A stretch of 45,108 nucleotides of DNA from assembly GCA_902577905.1 (NCBI GenBank), contig CACHAQ010000010.1, positions 1 to 45,108 on the forward strand. Reading direction: 5' to 3'. The stretch comes from an uncultured Alphaproteobacteria bacterium. Its GTDB lineage: Bacteria > Pseudomonadota > Alphaproteobacteria > HIMB59 > GCA-002718135. Under the pieces are notes generated by a model. The model did not search any database and was not told where the DNA came from. It saw nothing but the letters and a program-made list of their open reading frames with translations. Both the position numbers and the translations under genes were made by a program. Shown here piece by piece: positions 14,747 through 25,075 of the stretch (position 1 is its first letter; every line of letters begins with the position of its first letter).

Positions 14747-15235
14747 ATGATCAAAGCAATAATGGCAGTAGATGAAAAAGGAGGGATAAGTAAAGGCCAA
14801 AGTATGCCCTGGCCCAAAAATTCAATTGACTTAAAATGGTTCAAAGAAAATACTATAAATAATGTCGTCGTAATGGGAAGGAAGACTTGGGAAGATCCAT
14901 TTATGCCTACACCTCTAAAATCAAGAATAAATGTTCTAATTACAAGCAAAGATAAAGAATTAATAGAAGGGGCAGATTATTACCTTAATGAAAACATAAA
15001 TGAAAAAATTCAAAATCTTCAATCAGAATATAAAGATATGGATATTTTTATAATTGGAGGTTCAGAAATAATAAATTTAACTTTTAAATCCATAGAACAA
15101 TTTTATCTCACTAGAATCTACGGTAATTACAATTGTGAAAAATTTATAGACATTACTTCTATAGAAAAAAATATGAAAATGATTAAAAAAATAAATGGTG
15201 ATTCAACATGCCATTTTGAGATTTGGGAAAGATGA
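14747..15235 (+). CDS. folA: Dihydrofolate reductase
   Basis: FolA reduces dihydrofolate with NADPH, renewing the cofactor oxidised by ThyA, which is encoded directly downstream. Seen in 162 residues: IKAIMAVDEKGGISKGQSMPWP (substrate site, with the loop and Trp), the Asp in SIDLKWFKENT near residue 27, VVVMGRKTWED near residue 42 (NADPH site), RINVLITS, and IFIIGGSEII near residue 101. Length is normal. The stop overlaps the thyA start by 4 bases (ATGA), so folA and thyA are co-translated. Starts of this kind without a Shine-Dalgarno are common in the window. Confidence 0.96.
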   Translation: MIKAIMAVDEKGGISKGQSMPWPKNSIDLKWFKENTINNVVVMGRKTWEDPFMPTPLKSRINVLITSKDKELIEGADYYLNENINEKIQNLQSEYKDMDIFIIGGSEIINLTFKSIEQFYLTRIYGNYNCEKFIDITSIEKNMKMIKKINGDSTCHFEIWER

Positions 15236-16062
15236 AACAATACCTAGATGCTTTAAGATATTGTTATGATAATGGCTCTGATGTTGATAGTAGAGCGGGT
15301 GGTGTTAGAAAGTCTTTTGGTTATCAAATGCATTATGATCTATCAAAAGGATTTCCTGCTATTACCACTAAAAAACTAGCATGGAAATCTGTAGTTTCAG
15401 AGTTATTGTGGTTCATCGAAGGTTCAGACGATGAGAGAAGACTTGCTGAAATTTTATACAATGATTCAAGAGAAAATTTAAAAGATAAAAAAACTATTTG
15501 GACTCAAAATGCTCAAGCAGATTACTGGAAATCACAAGCTCGGTTTGAAGGAGATGTTGGTAAAATATATGGAGTTCAATGGAGAAATTTTAATGGAGAA
15601 GATCAAGTCTTAAATCTAATTAAAGGACTCAAAGAAGATCCAAATGGAAGGCGCCATATTATTTCAGCTTGGAATCCTCCAGAGATTAAAAATATGTCAT
15701 TGCCAGCATGTCATGCATTTTCGCAATTTTTTATTTCAAATAAAAAACTAAGTTGCCAATTATATCAAAGATCATGTGATATGTTTTTAGGAGTCCCTTT
15801 TAACATAGCTAGTTATAGTCTTTTAACTCATATGTTAGCTAGAGAGTGTAAGTTAGAAGTAGGAACATTTGTTCATTCTTTAGGAGATTTTCATATTTAT
15901 AAAGAACATTTTGAGCAGGTTAAAATACAATTACAAAGAGCGCCTAAAAAATTACCTGAGCTTCAATTCGAAACAAAAGATTTTTTTAAATACAACGTTA
16001 ATGATTTTAAATTAGTTAACTACGAGCATCATGAAAAAATTGATGCTTTAATGAATGTTTAA
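15232..16062 (+). CDS. thyA: Thymidylate synthase
   Basis: ThyA methylates dUMP to dTMP using methylenetetrahydrofolate. Seen in 276 residues: DSRAGGVRKSFGYQMHYDL near the N-terminus, SVVSELLWFIEGSDDERRL, GKIYGVQWRNF, GRRHIISAWNP with the phosphate-binding Arg, the active-site MSLPACHAFSQF with Cys160, LYQRSCDMFLGVPFNIASYSLL, and GDFHIYKEH. A small insertion around residues 80-105, compared with the 264-residue E. coli enzyme, is usual in many bacteria. I chose the ATG at 15232 (ATGA overlap with folA) over a TTG three codons upstream. Confidence 0.97.
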   Translation: MKQYLDALRYCYDNGSDVDSRAGGVRKSFGYQMHYDLSKGFPAITTKKLAWKSVVSELLWFIEGSDDERRLAEILYNDSRENLKDKKTIWTQNAQADYWKSQARFEGDVGKIYGVQWRNFNGEDQVLNLIKGLKEDPNGRRHIISAWNPPEIKNMSLPACHAFSQFFISNKKLSCQLYQRSCDMFLGVPFNIASYSLLTHMLARECKLEVGTFVHSLGDFHIYKEHFEQVKIQLQRAPKKLPELQFETKDFFKYNVNDFKLVNYEHHEKIDALMNV

Positions 16063-17102
16063 TTCAGAGATTTTTTTAAGTTCTTAGCAATTGATATAAA
16101 TTTTTTTGAAATTTCACCATCTGGATCATCTATCAAAGCAGGTATTCCACTGTCTGATTGAATTCGTAAATTTGTATCAATAGGAATCTCTCCTAAAAAA
16201 GGTATTTTAGATTCTTCAGCTTCTTTTTTTACACCATCTTTTGAAAATATATAATGTTTTTGATTGCAATTATCACACATGAAATAACTCATGTTTTCCA
16301 CAATACCAAGAATATCAACATTAACTTTTTTAAACATATTTATTCCTTTTCTAGCATCAGTAAGAGCCACATCTTGAGGAGTAGAAATTACTATTGATCC
16401 AGAAAGTTTTGAACTTTGAGCCAAAGTTAGCTGAGCATCTCCAGTCCCAGGAGGTAGATCAATTATAAGATAATCTAATTCACCCCACTCAACACCATTA
16501 AACATTTGCTCTAATGCTTTCATGACCATAGGCCCTCTCCAAATTGTTGGAGCCTCTGAGTCTAGAATAAAACCTATAGACATTAATTTTATTCCATAAT
16601 TTTCTAAGGGTATTAGTTTTTTGTTTTCATTCATTATTGGTTTTTTTGAAATACCCATCATTCTAGGAATACTAGGACCATATATATCTGCATCAAGTAA
16701 CCCTACTTTGAGATCTAGTGAGCATAATGCTGTGGCAAGATTTACTGAAAATGTTGATTTGCCAACTCCACCTTTACCACTTGCAATTGCTAAAATATTT
16801 TTTGCATCAATTTTAAATCTTTTTTCATCAGAAATATTTGTTTTATTACTATTTCTATCTGAGTTGATAATTACGTTTACTGAAAGAACACCAGCAATTT
16901 GCTCAACATTATTTTTAAGTAATCTTGCTATGTTTACATATAAGTCTTCTTTTTGACCTTTCACAAGCAAGGAAATGTTTACATTTCCCTCTTTTACAAC
17001 TGCTGAAATATTTTGATTTTTAAGTTCAAAACTAAGATTTGTTTCAGGATCACTTAATTTCTTCGAAAATGTATAAATTAAAGATAAAATTTCATCAGAC
17101 AT
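16059..17102 (-). CDS. mrp: Mrp/ApbC-family iron-sulfur carrier ATPase
   Basis: Mrp proteins carry and deliver Fe-S clusters. In the 347-residue product an N-terminal MIP18-like domain (residues 1-85) is followed by a ParA/MinD-type ATPase. Seen: the deviant Walker A IASGKGGVGKSTFSVNLA near residue 106, LLDADIYGPSIPRMMG near residue 134, LDYLIIDLPPGTGDAQLT near residue 208, and the paired cysteines MCDNCNQKH near residue 270 that form the bridging cluster site in dimers. The 3' end overlaps that of convergent thyA by 4 bases. It is divergent from hflK with about 86 bases between. Confidence 0.93.
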   Translation of the reverse strand: MSDEILSLIYTFSKKLSDPETNLSFELKNQNISAVVKEGNVNISLLVKGQKEDLYVNIARLLKNNVEQIAGVLSVNVIINSDRNSNKTNISDEKRFKIDAKNILAIASGKGGVGKSTFSVNLATALCSLDLKVGLLDADIYGPSIPRMMGISKKPIMNENKKLIPLENYGIKLMSIGFILDSEAPTIWRGPMVMKALEQMFNGVEWGELDYLIIDLPPGTGDAQLTLAQSSKLSGSIVISTPQDVALTDARKGINMFKKVNVDILGIVENMSYFMCDNCNQKHYIFSKDGVKKEAEESKIPFLGEIPIDTNLRIQSDSGIPALIDDPDGEISKKFISIAKNLKKSLN

Positions 17103-17188
17103 ACTTGATTTTTTCAGATTTACTCAAATATTAGTTATTAAATAATATAATTAGTGTTAGTAGATAGAGCCAATATTATCAACAATAT

Positions 17189-18295
17189 ATGAACTGGAAT
17201 AAAAATAACAACGACAATAATCCTTGGGGTTCAGGTGGAAACAACAACCCTTGGGGTTCAGGAGGGTCTGGAGACGGTCCAAACAGAAGAGATTTTGAAG
17301 ATTCCATTAGAAAAGCAAAAGATAGATTTGGCAATTTTAAATTTGGAGGCAGACGTAACCTTTCAATATTTATAATAGTAGCTGTTTTACTATGGTTAGC
17401 TACTGGTTTTTATAGAGTTGAGCCAGATGAGCAAGGTGTAGAACTTTTATTTGGAAGATGGAATGGTCAAACAACAGAGCCTGGATTACATTACTTTTTT
17501 CCAACTCCAATCGGTCAAACTGTTACACCTAAAGTTGAAGTAATTAGAAAAATTAACGTTGGATTTAGAAGTGCAAGTGACCTTGGTTTTGCTTCGAATT
17601 CAAATGCAGAGCGAAAAGTAATTGAAGAAAGTTTAATGCTTACGGGTGATCAAAATATTGCAGATGTTGCATTTACAGTACTTTTCAAAATAAAAGATGC
17701 TGGAAATTTTCTATTCAAGCTTAGAAATCCAGAACTCACCGTTAAAGATATGTCTGAAAGTGTTGTACGTGAAGTTGTTGGTCAAAGAGATCTTCAATTC
17801 TTACTTACAGAAGGTCGTCAAGAGGTTGAACAAGTTGTAAGAAATGAACTACAACTAGTTTTAGATTCCTATGAAAGTGGTGTTTTAATTCAATCAGTAC
17901 AGCTTCAAAGTGTTGATCCACCAGATCAAGTTATTGATGCTTTTGATGAAGTTCAAAGAGCAAGACAAGATAAAGAAAGATTAGTTAACGAAGCAAACAC
18001 TTATTTAAATAGAATTGTACCTAATGCTCGTGGTGAAGCAGCCAAACTGGTTGAAGCAGCTACAGCATATAAAGAGCAGGTGGTTAAACAAGCAGAAGGT
18101 GTGGCACAAAACTTTATCGATGTTTACAATAGTTACAAAGATGCGAAAGAAGTAACTAAAAGAAGAATTTATTTAGAAACTTTAAGGGAAGTTTTAGAAG
18201 GTAAGAACAAAATAATTTTAGATGATACTGGAAATGGACAGGGTGTAGTTCCATACCTTCCATTGAATGAACTTAAAAAGTCAGGAAACAATTAA
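17189..18295 (+). CDS. hflK: HflK, membrane-bound SPFH-domain regulator of FtsH
   Basis: HflK and HflC form a large cage around the FtsH protease in the inner membrane. The 368-residue protein has a Gly/Asn-rich N-terminus with two NNPWGSGG repeats, a membrane helix (LSIFIIVAVLLWLATGFY) near residue 60, an SPFH domain starting YRVEPDEQGVELLFGRW, and a long Ala/Glu/Gln-rich coiled coil (residues 260-330) including EVQRARQDKERLVNEANTYL. It is the first gene of hflK-hflC-DUF2065-degP-miaA, whose members overlap or nearly touch. A weak TATTAT lies 9 bases before the start. Confidence 0.95.
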   Translation: MNWNKNNNDNNPWGSGGNNNPWGSGGSGDGPNRRDFEDSIRKAKDRFGNFKFGGRRNLSIFIIVAVLLWLATGFYRVEPDEQGVELLFGRWNGQTTEPGLHYFFPTPIGQTVTPKVEVIRKINVGFRSASDLGFASNSNAERKVIEESLMLTGDQNIADVAFTVLFKIKDAGNFLFKLRNPELTVKDMSESVVREVVGQRDLQFLLTEGRQEVEQVVRNELQLVLDSYESGVLIQSVQLQSVDPPDQVIDAFDEVQRARQDKERLVNEANTYLNRIVPNARGEAAKLVEAATAYKEQVVKQAEGVAQNFIDVYNSYKDAKEVTKRRIYLETLREVLEGKNKIILDDTGNGQGVVPYLPLNELKKSGNN

Positions 18296-18296
18296 G

Positions 18297-19172
18297 ATGA
18301 GATTTAGTGCAAGAAATTTACTTATAGTTTTAGTTTTATTTATTCTTTTCCTTACTTTCACGGGTGCATTTTTTATTGTAAATGAAACTAAGCAAGCTTT
18401 AGTGCTTCAATTTGGTGACCCAAGAAAAGTTGTTACAAAACCTGGCCTTCAATTTAAAATTCCATTTATTCAAGATGCTGTTTTTTTAGATTCTAGATTA
18501 CTTAATCTCGATCCCCAACCTGAAGAAATGATACTTTCAGATCAAAAAAGAATTATCGTTGATTCATTTGCTAGATACAACATTGTTGATCCTCTAAAGT
18601 TTTATCAAACAGTTAGAAATGAAACTACTTTTTCAGATAGATTTGGAAGAATTATAAATGCGGCGGTTAGAGGTGTAATTGCACAATATTCATTAACATC
18701 ACTACTGAGTGATGAACGTATTAATATAATGAATGAAATTGAAAAACAAATTAAGGTTAATGAGAACTCTTTTGGTGTTAAAATTGTAGATATTAGAATT
18801 GGAAGAACAGATTTAACCGAACAAGTATCTAATAACGTATATCAAAGAATGCGTTCTGAACGTGAAAAAGAAGCAAACTTATTAAGAGCAGAAGGTGAAG
18901 AGCTTTCTAAAGAAATTGTTGCATCAGCAGATAGACAACAAACAGTGATTCTAGCCGAAGCTGAGAGAACTTCATCAATATTAAGAGGTGAAGGAGATGC
19001 TGCTAAAAATAGAATATTAGGTGATGCTTACAGCCTTGATGAAGAATTTTTTGATTTCTTAAGAACAATGCAAGCTTGCAAAGATACTTTTGGAGATACA
19101 GAGATGTCTATGGTAATTGCTCCAGGGGAAGTTTGTGAAAAATTTTTTGGTGAAATAGATATCCAAAATTAA
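18297..19172 (+). CDS. hflC: HflC, membrane-bound SPFH-domain partner of HflK
   Basis: The 291-residue protein has an N-terminal membrane helix (LLIVLVLFILFLTFTGAFF), an SPFH domain with VNETKQALVLQFGDPRKVV, and a coiled coil with RSEREKEANLLRAEGEELSKE followed by ADRQQTVILAEAERTSSILRGEGDAAKNRIL, the standard HflC arrangement. I chose the ATG at 18297, one base after the hflK stop, because the membrane helix then follows directly; a TTG at 18267 inside hflK is less likely. The last base of the stop is the first base of the next ATG (TAATG). Confidence 0.95.
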   Translation: MRFSARNLLIVLVLFILFLTFTGAFFIVNETKQALVLQFGDPRKVVTKPGLQFKIPFIQDAVFLDSRLLNLDPQPEEMILSDQKRIIVDSFARYNIVDPLKFYQTVRNETTFSDRFGRIINAAVRGVIAQYSLTSLLSDERINIMNEIEKQIKVNENSFGVKIVDIRIGRTDLTEQVSNNVYQRMRSEREKEANLLRAEGEELSKEIVASADRQQTVILAEAERTSSILRGEGDAAKNRILGDAYSLDEEFFDFLRTMQACKDTFGDTEMSMVIAPGEVCEKFFGEIDIQN

Positions 19173-19372
19173 TGTTTGAAATTTTATTAATAAGCATAGG
19201 TCTAGTGCTGATCATCGAAGGTGTACTCTATTTTTTCTTAGCGAACAATTTAAAAAAATATCTCGATATGCTTTCTCTTATTAATCCACAAACTGTAAAA
19301 AATGTTAGTTTATTTTTTGCTCTTCTAGGACTGTGCCTTATTTATTTCACGTTCAAATATTATGACAATTAA
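19172..19372 (+). CDS. DUF2065 small membrane protein
   Basis: The 66-residue protein has two membrane helices (ILLISIGLVLIIEGVLYFFL and VSLFFALLGLCLIYF) joined by a short basic loop. The pattern LGLVLIIEG...L matches DUF2065, the family of E. coli YjeT, which is also encoded just downstream of hflC. Function is unknown; the conserved location suggests a link to the HflKC-FtsH complex or to envelope quality control. It overlaps hflC by one base. Confidence 0.85.
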   Translation: MFEILLISIGLVLIIEGVLYFFLANNLKKYLDMLSLINPQTVKNVSLFFALLGLCLIYFTFKYYDN

Positions 19373-19373
19373 T

Positions 19374-20735
19374 ATGAGAATTAAATTTTTACTATTAATT
19401 TCTATTTTATTTTCGAAACCATTACTTGCTGTACCTGAGAGTTTTGCTGATTTAGTAGAACAATTATCTCCTGCAGTAGTTAGTATTGCATCAACTACTA
19501 TTGTTGAAAATAATAACCAAAATCAAATACCACAATTTCCAGAGGGATCTCCTTTTGATGATTTTTTTAAAGAATATTTTGATCGTGATCAAAGACGATC
19601 ACAACGACCAATGACAGGACTTGGTTCTGGTTTTATAATAAGTGAAGATGGTATAGTTGTTACAAACAATCATGTAATTGAAGGAGCTGATGAAATAACT
19701 GTTATTCTAAATGATGAAACAGAGTTTACAGCTGAATTACTTGGAAGAGATCCCAAAGCTGATATAGCTGTATTGAAAATTGATCCAAAAAACAAAAAAC
19801 TTACATATGTTGGTTGGGGAGACTCGGATAAGATGAGAGTTGGAGATTGGTCAATTGCAATTGGGAACCCTCTTGGTTTGGGAGGAACTGTCACCGCAGG
19901 AATTATATCTGCAATCTCAAGAGATTTAGGTAGCGGGCCTTATGTTAAATTTTTACAGACAGATGCATCTATTAATCGTGGTAATTCCGGTGGGCCATTA
20001 TTTAATTTAGATGGAAAGGTAATAGGAATTAATACGGCAATTGTTTCGCAAACAGGTGGAAGTATTGGTTTAGGATTTGCAATACCTGCGAACAGTGCCA
20101 AAAAAATTGTACAACAATTAAAAGATTTTGGAAAAACTAAGAGAGGTTGGTTAGGTGTACAAATTCAACCCGTTACAAAGGATTTTGCGGAAAGTCTTGG
20201 GTTGCCAGATCAAAAAGGTGCATTCATATCCAATGTTAATCCTAATGGCCCCTCAAAAACTGCTGGATTAGAACCAGGTGATGTAATTTTAAAATTTAAT
20301 AATATAGAAATTAAAAAGATGCCTGATCTACCAAGAGTTGTTGCAGAGTCAGATGTAGGTTCCACTGCAATATTAGAAGTTTGGAGAAAAAATAAAAAAA
20401 TTCGTATTGAGGTAATATTAGGAGAATTACCTGGAGAGGTAGTTACGGAGAGAAAAACAACTACAAATATTGAAAAAAATTTAAAAATTGAGTCTTTAGG
20501 AATTACTATTGAAGATCATGAAAGTGGGGTTAAAGTAATTTCAATTGACGACATTGATAGTAGTTTGCAAAATGGAGATATAATTACAGAAGTTAATAGA
20601 GAGGTTATTAACAATATGAATTCATTTGAAGAATTAGTAAGCTCTTTAGAAAAAACAGGCAGATCCTCATTATTACTAAAAATAATTAGAGATGATGAGC
20701 AAAATTGGGTAACAATTAAATTTAAGAATAATTGA
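19374..20735 (+). CDS. degP: Periplasmic serine protease/chaperone of the DegP (HtrA) family
   Basis: DegP degrades or refolds misfolded envelope proteins. Seen in about 453 residues: a signal peptide MRIKFLLLISILFSKPLLA, the catalytic His in TNNHVIEGADEI, the Asp in KADIAVLKID, the Ser in GNSGGPLFNLDG, then two PDZ domains (RGWLGVQIQPVTKDFAESLG near residue 255, and a shorter, more diverged one from about residue 365). The Gln/Pro-rich loop after VEN near residue 45 is the LA-loop region. The ATG at 19374 gives the cleanest signal peptide; an ATG at 19362 overlapping the previous gene is also possible. Confidence 0.94.
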   Translation: MRIKFLLLISILFSKPLLAVPESFADLVEQLSPAVVSIASTTIVENNNQNQIPQFPEGSPFDDFFKEYFDRDQRRSQRPMTGLGSGFIISEDGIVVTNNHVIEGADEITVILNDETEFTAELLGRDPKADIAVLKIDPKNKKLTYVGWGDSDKMRVGDWSIAIGNPLGLGGTVTAGIISAISRDLGSGPYVKFLQTDASINRGNSGGPLFNLDGKVIGINTAIVSQTGGSIGLGFAIPANSAKKIVQQLKDFGKTKRGWLGVQIQPVTKDFAESLGLPDQKGAFISNVNPNGPSKTAGLEPGDVILKFNNIEIKKMPDLPRVVAESDVGSTAILEVWRKNKKIRIEVILGELPGEVVTERKTTTNIEKNLKIESLGITIEDHESGVKVISIDDIDSSLQNGDIITEVNREVINNMNSFEELVSSLEKTGRSSLLLKIIRDDEQNWVTIKFKNN

Positions 20736-21655
20736 AAACTCAAATCTATTTTGTATTAGGCCCAACTGCATCAGGAAAATCAAAATTCGCTTTAAGCCTA
20801 GCGAACAAACTAAATGGTGAAATTATAAATGCTGATAGTATGCAGATTTATAATGAGTTAAGTATCTTAACTGCTAGACCAACTATAAATGATCAAAAAA
20901 AAATCAATCATCATCTTTATGGTTTTGTTAAAGGTGATGTTAGATTTAATGTTCAAAAATGGTGTGAGGAAGCATCAAAAAAAATTAATTATTTAGTTAA
21001 TAAAAATATAACTCCTATTTTAGTTGGAGGTACAGGTCTTTACATAGAATCTTTAATCAATGGAATAGTTTCAATTCCATCTATTCCAGAAAAAGTAAAA
21101 ATAGAATCAGAAAAAACGATTTTAAAAATTGGTAAGGAAAATTTTTATAATTTAGTTAAAGAGCTTGACAGTGATGCAATGATTAATATTGAACCTAACG
21201 ATATTCAAAGAATAAGAAGAATATGGGAAGTAAATTTTTTTACTAACAAAAAATTCAGTGACTGGAAAAAAAGTAAAAATAAAAATTTTATTAATTTTAA
21301 AAATTACAAAATATTATTATTTCTTCCTGATAGAAAAGAAAACTATAGAAGAGTAGATCATAGAACACATTTAATGATGGAAGATGGTGCGATAGAGGAA
21401 GTCAAAAATTTACTTAAGTTAAATTATAACAATAGTTTACCAATAATGAAAGCTCACGGAGTTCCTGAAATTCAATCTTATCTTAATAACGAAGTATCAA
21501 TTGAGGAATGTATTTCTAAAATACAGCAAGTAACAAGAAACTATGTAAAAAGACAACATACTTGGTGGAGATCTTCAAATCTTAATATTTTTAAAAAATT
21601 TAATCAATTTCCGGATGAAATTGACTTAAAATCCATTAATTTAGAGCAAATTTGA
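20732..21655 (+). CDS. miaA: tRNA dimethylallyltransferase MiaA
   Basis: MiaA adds an isopentenyl group to A37 of tRNAs that read U-starting codons. The 307-residue protein begins with a P-loop, FVLGPTASGKSKFALSLA. Then come INADSMQIYNELSILTARP, PILVGGTGLYIESLINGI near residue 95, DIQRIRRIWEV near residue 155, APIMKAHGVPE-like LPIMKAHGVPEI near residue 236, and TRNYVKRQHTWWR near residue 268. The start is TTG, overlapping the degP stop by 4 bases (TTGA), with no Met nearby before the P-loop. Confidence 0.94.
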   Translation: MKTQIYFVLGPTASGKSKFALSLANKLNGEIINADSMQIYNELSILTARPTINDQKKINHHLYGFVKGDVRFNVQKWCEEASKKINYLVNKNITPILVGGTGLYIESLINGIVSIPSIPEKVKIESEKTILKIGKENFYNLVKELDSDAMINIEPNDIQRIRRIWEVNFFTNKKFSDWKKSKNKNFINFKNYKILLFLPDRKENYRRVDHRTHLMMEDGAIEEVKNLLKLNYNNSLPIMKAHGVPEIQSYLNNEVSIEECISKIQQVTRNYVKRQHTWWRSSNLNIFKKFNQFPDEIDLKSINLEQI

Positions 21656-21702
21656 ACTAATTTATTGATTTTATTTTATCCACAGCCTATGAGCTAAAAT
21701 CA

Positions 21703-23468
21703 ATGATTAATGAAATAACAGGCGCTGAAATTGTCTTAAAAAGCTTAGCTGAACAAGGCGTAGAAGTTGTATTTGGATATCCTGGTGGTGCTGTATTACC
21801 CATATACGATACTTTATTTAAACAGAATTCAATTAAGCACGTTTTAGTAAGACAAGAGGGTGGTGCCATACATGCAGCTGAAGGTTATGCTAGGTCGACT
21901 GGTAAAACTGGAGTAGTTCTTGTTACATCAGGACCTGGTGCAACAAATGTTGTAACGGGTTTAACTGACGCAATGATGGATAGTGTACCTATTGTTTGTA
22001 TAACTGGACAGGTACCTCAGCACTTAATAGGCAGCGATGCATTTCAAGAATGTGACACGACAGGTATAACGAGACCTTGTACTAAACATAATTACTTAGT
22101 TAAGGATGTTAATAAATTATCTTCTGTATTTCATGAAGCATTTACCATTGCTCAAAATGGAAGACCAGGCCCTGTATTAATTGATATACCTAAAGATGTT
22201 CAATTTGATTCAGGAACTTATGAAGAAAAAAATAAAATTATTATTCCCTCCCATAGATTGTTTGAACCAAGTCCTGATTTTGAAAAAAATAAAATTGAAG
22301 AAGCAGTAGAATTAATTTCAAAAGCTAAAAAACCAATTTTTTATATTGGTGGTGGATGTATTAATTCTGGTCCAAAAGCTTCAAAATTAGTTAGAGAATT
22401 TATAAATATGGTTGGTTCACCAGTAACAATGACATTAATGGGTCTTGGGGTAGTAGGTTCATCAGATAAAAACTCACTTGGCATGCTTGGTATGCACGGA
22501 ATGTATGAAGCTAATATGGCTATGCATGAATGTGATGTTATGATTAATATTGGAGCAAGGTTTGATGATAGGGTTACTGGTAGACTTGATGCTTTCTCAC
22601 CTAACTCAAAGAAAATTCATATTGATATTGATGAAAGTAATATCAACAAAACAATAAACGTTGATGTTCCAATAATAGGTGATGTTAAACAAGTTGTTGA
22701 AAAAATGATTTCAGTCTGGAAAGACAAAAAATATAAAATAGATACTGATTCATTAAAATTATGGTGGGATAAAATAAATAAATGGAAAGAAGTAGATTGT
22801 TTAAACTACAATAATGAAGGCAAGCAGATTAAACCGCAGTATGCGGTTCAAAGACTTTATGAGTTAACAAAAAATACAAAAACATTTATTACAACTGAAG
22901 TAGGTCAACATCAAATGTGGGCTGCTCAATTCTATAAATTTGAAGAACCAAATAGATGGCTAACTTCAGGTGGTTTAGGAACTATGGGATATGGTTTTCC
23001 TGCTGCAATTGGAGCTCAGGTTGGACATCCTGATGCTTTAGTAGTTGATATAGCTGGAGACGCATCAATACTCATGAATATTCAAGAAATGAGCACTGCT
23101 GTTCAATATAGATTGCCTGTAAAAATATTTATTTTAAACAATGAATACATGGGAATGGTTAGGCAATGGCAGGAACTTTTACATGGCGGAAGATATTCCG
23201 AAAGTTATACTGATAGTTTACCTGATTTTGTAAAGTTAGCTGAAAGTTATAAAGCTGTTGGTTTAAGAGCAAAAACAACTGATGAACTTGATAATGTTAT
23301 AAATCAAATGATAGAAACAAAAAATACAGTAATTGCAGATATTTGGGTAACTAAAGAAGAGAATTGCTTTCCAATGATTCAAAGTGGATCTGCTCATAAT
23401 GAAATGATGTTAAGTAAAGATCAAAAACAAGATAAAAAATCAGCTGAAAAAGGAAAAATTTTAGTTTA

Positions 23469-23469
<1 letters not shown>
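21703..23469 (+). CDS. ilvB: Acetolactate synthase, large (catalytic) subunit
   Basis: This is the ThDP enzyme of the first common step of valine, leucine and isoleucine synthesis. Seen in 588 residues: VVFGYPGGAVLPIYD with the conserved VRQEGGAIHAAEGYAR Glu near residue 52, VTSGPGATNVVTGL, GRPGPVLIDIPKDVQ, the FAD-binding middle domain with GARFDDRVTGRLDAF, and the C-terminal ThDP-Mg motif VDIAGDASILMN...NNEYMGMVRQWQ. A possible promoter is TTGATT (21666) with 17 bases to TATGAG (21689), again very close to the start. The stop overlaps ilvH by one base. Confidence 0.97.
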
Positions 23470-25033
<1,564 letters not shown>

Positions 25034-25062
25034 ATGAAAGTTTAATAAAATTTTGATTAGTG

Positions 25063-25068
25063 TATAAT
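25063..25068 (+). promoter_or_regulatory. -10 box of leuA
   Basis: A perfect TATAAT ends 7 bases before the leuA ATG at 25076, predicting a leaderless message. The site shows that leuA has its own promoter although it follows ilvC by only 42 bases. Confidence 0.6.
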
Positions 25069-25075
25069 TAAAGAA

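Noticed and set aside
21687-21869. Antisense frames inside ilvB, mreB, degP and others
   Set aside because: All lie within strongly supported genes and show no family features; they are side effects of AT-rich codon use.
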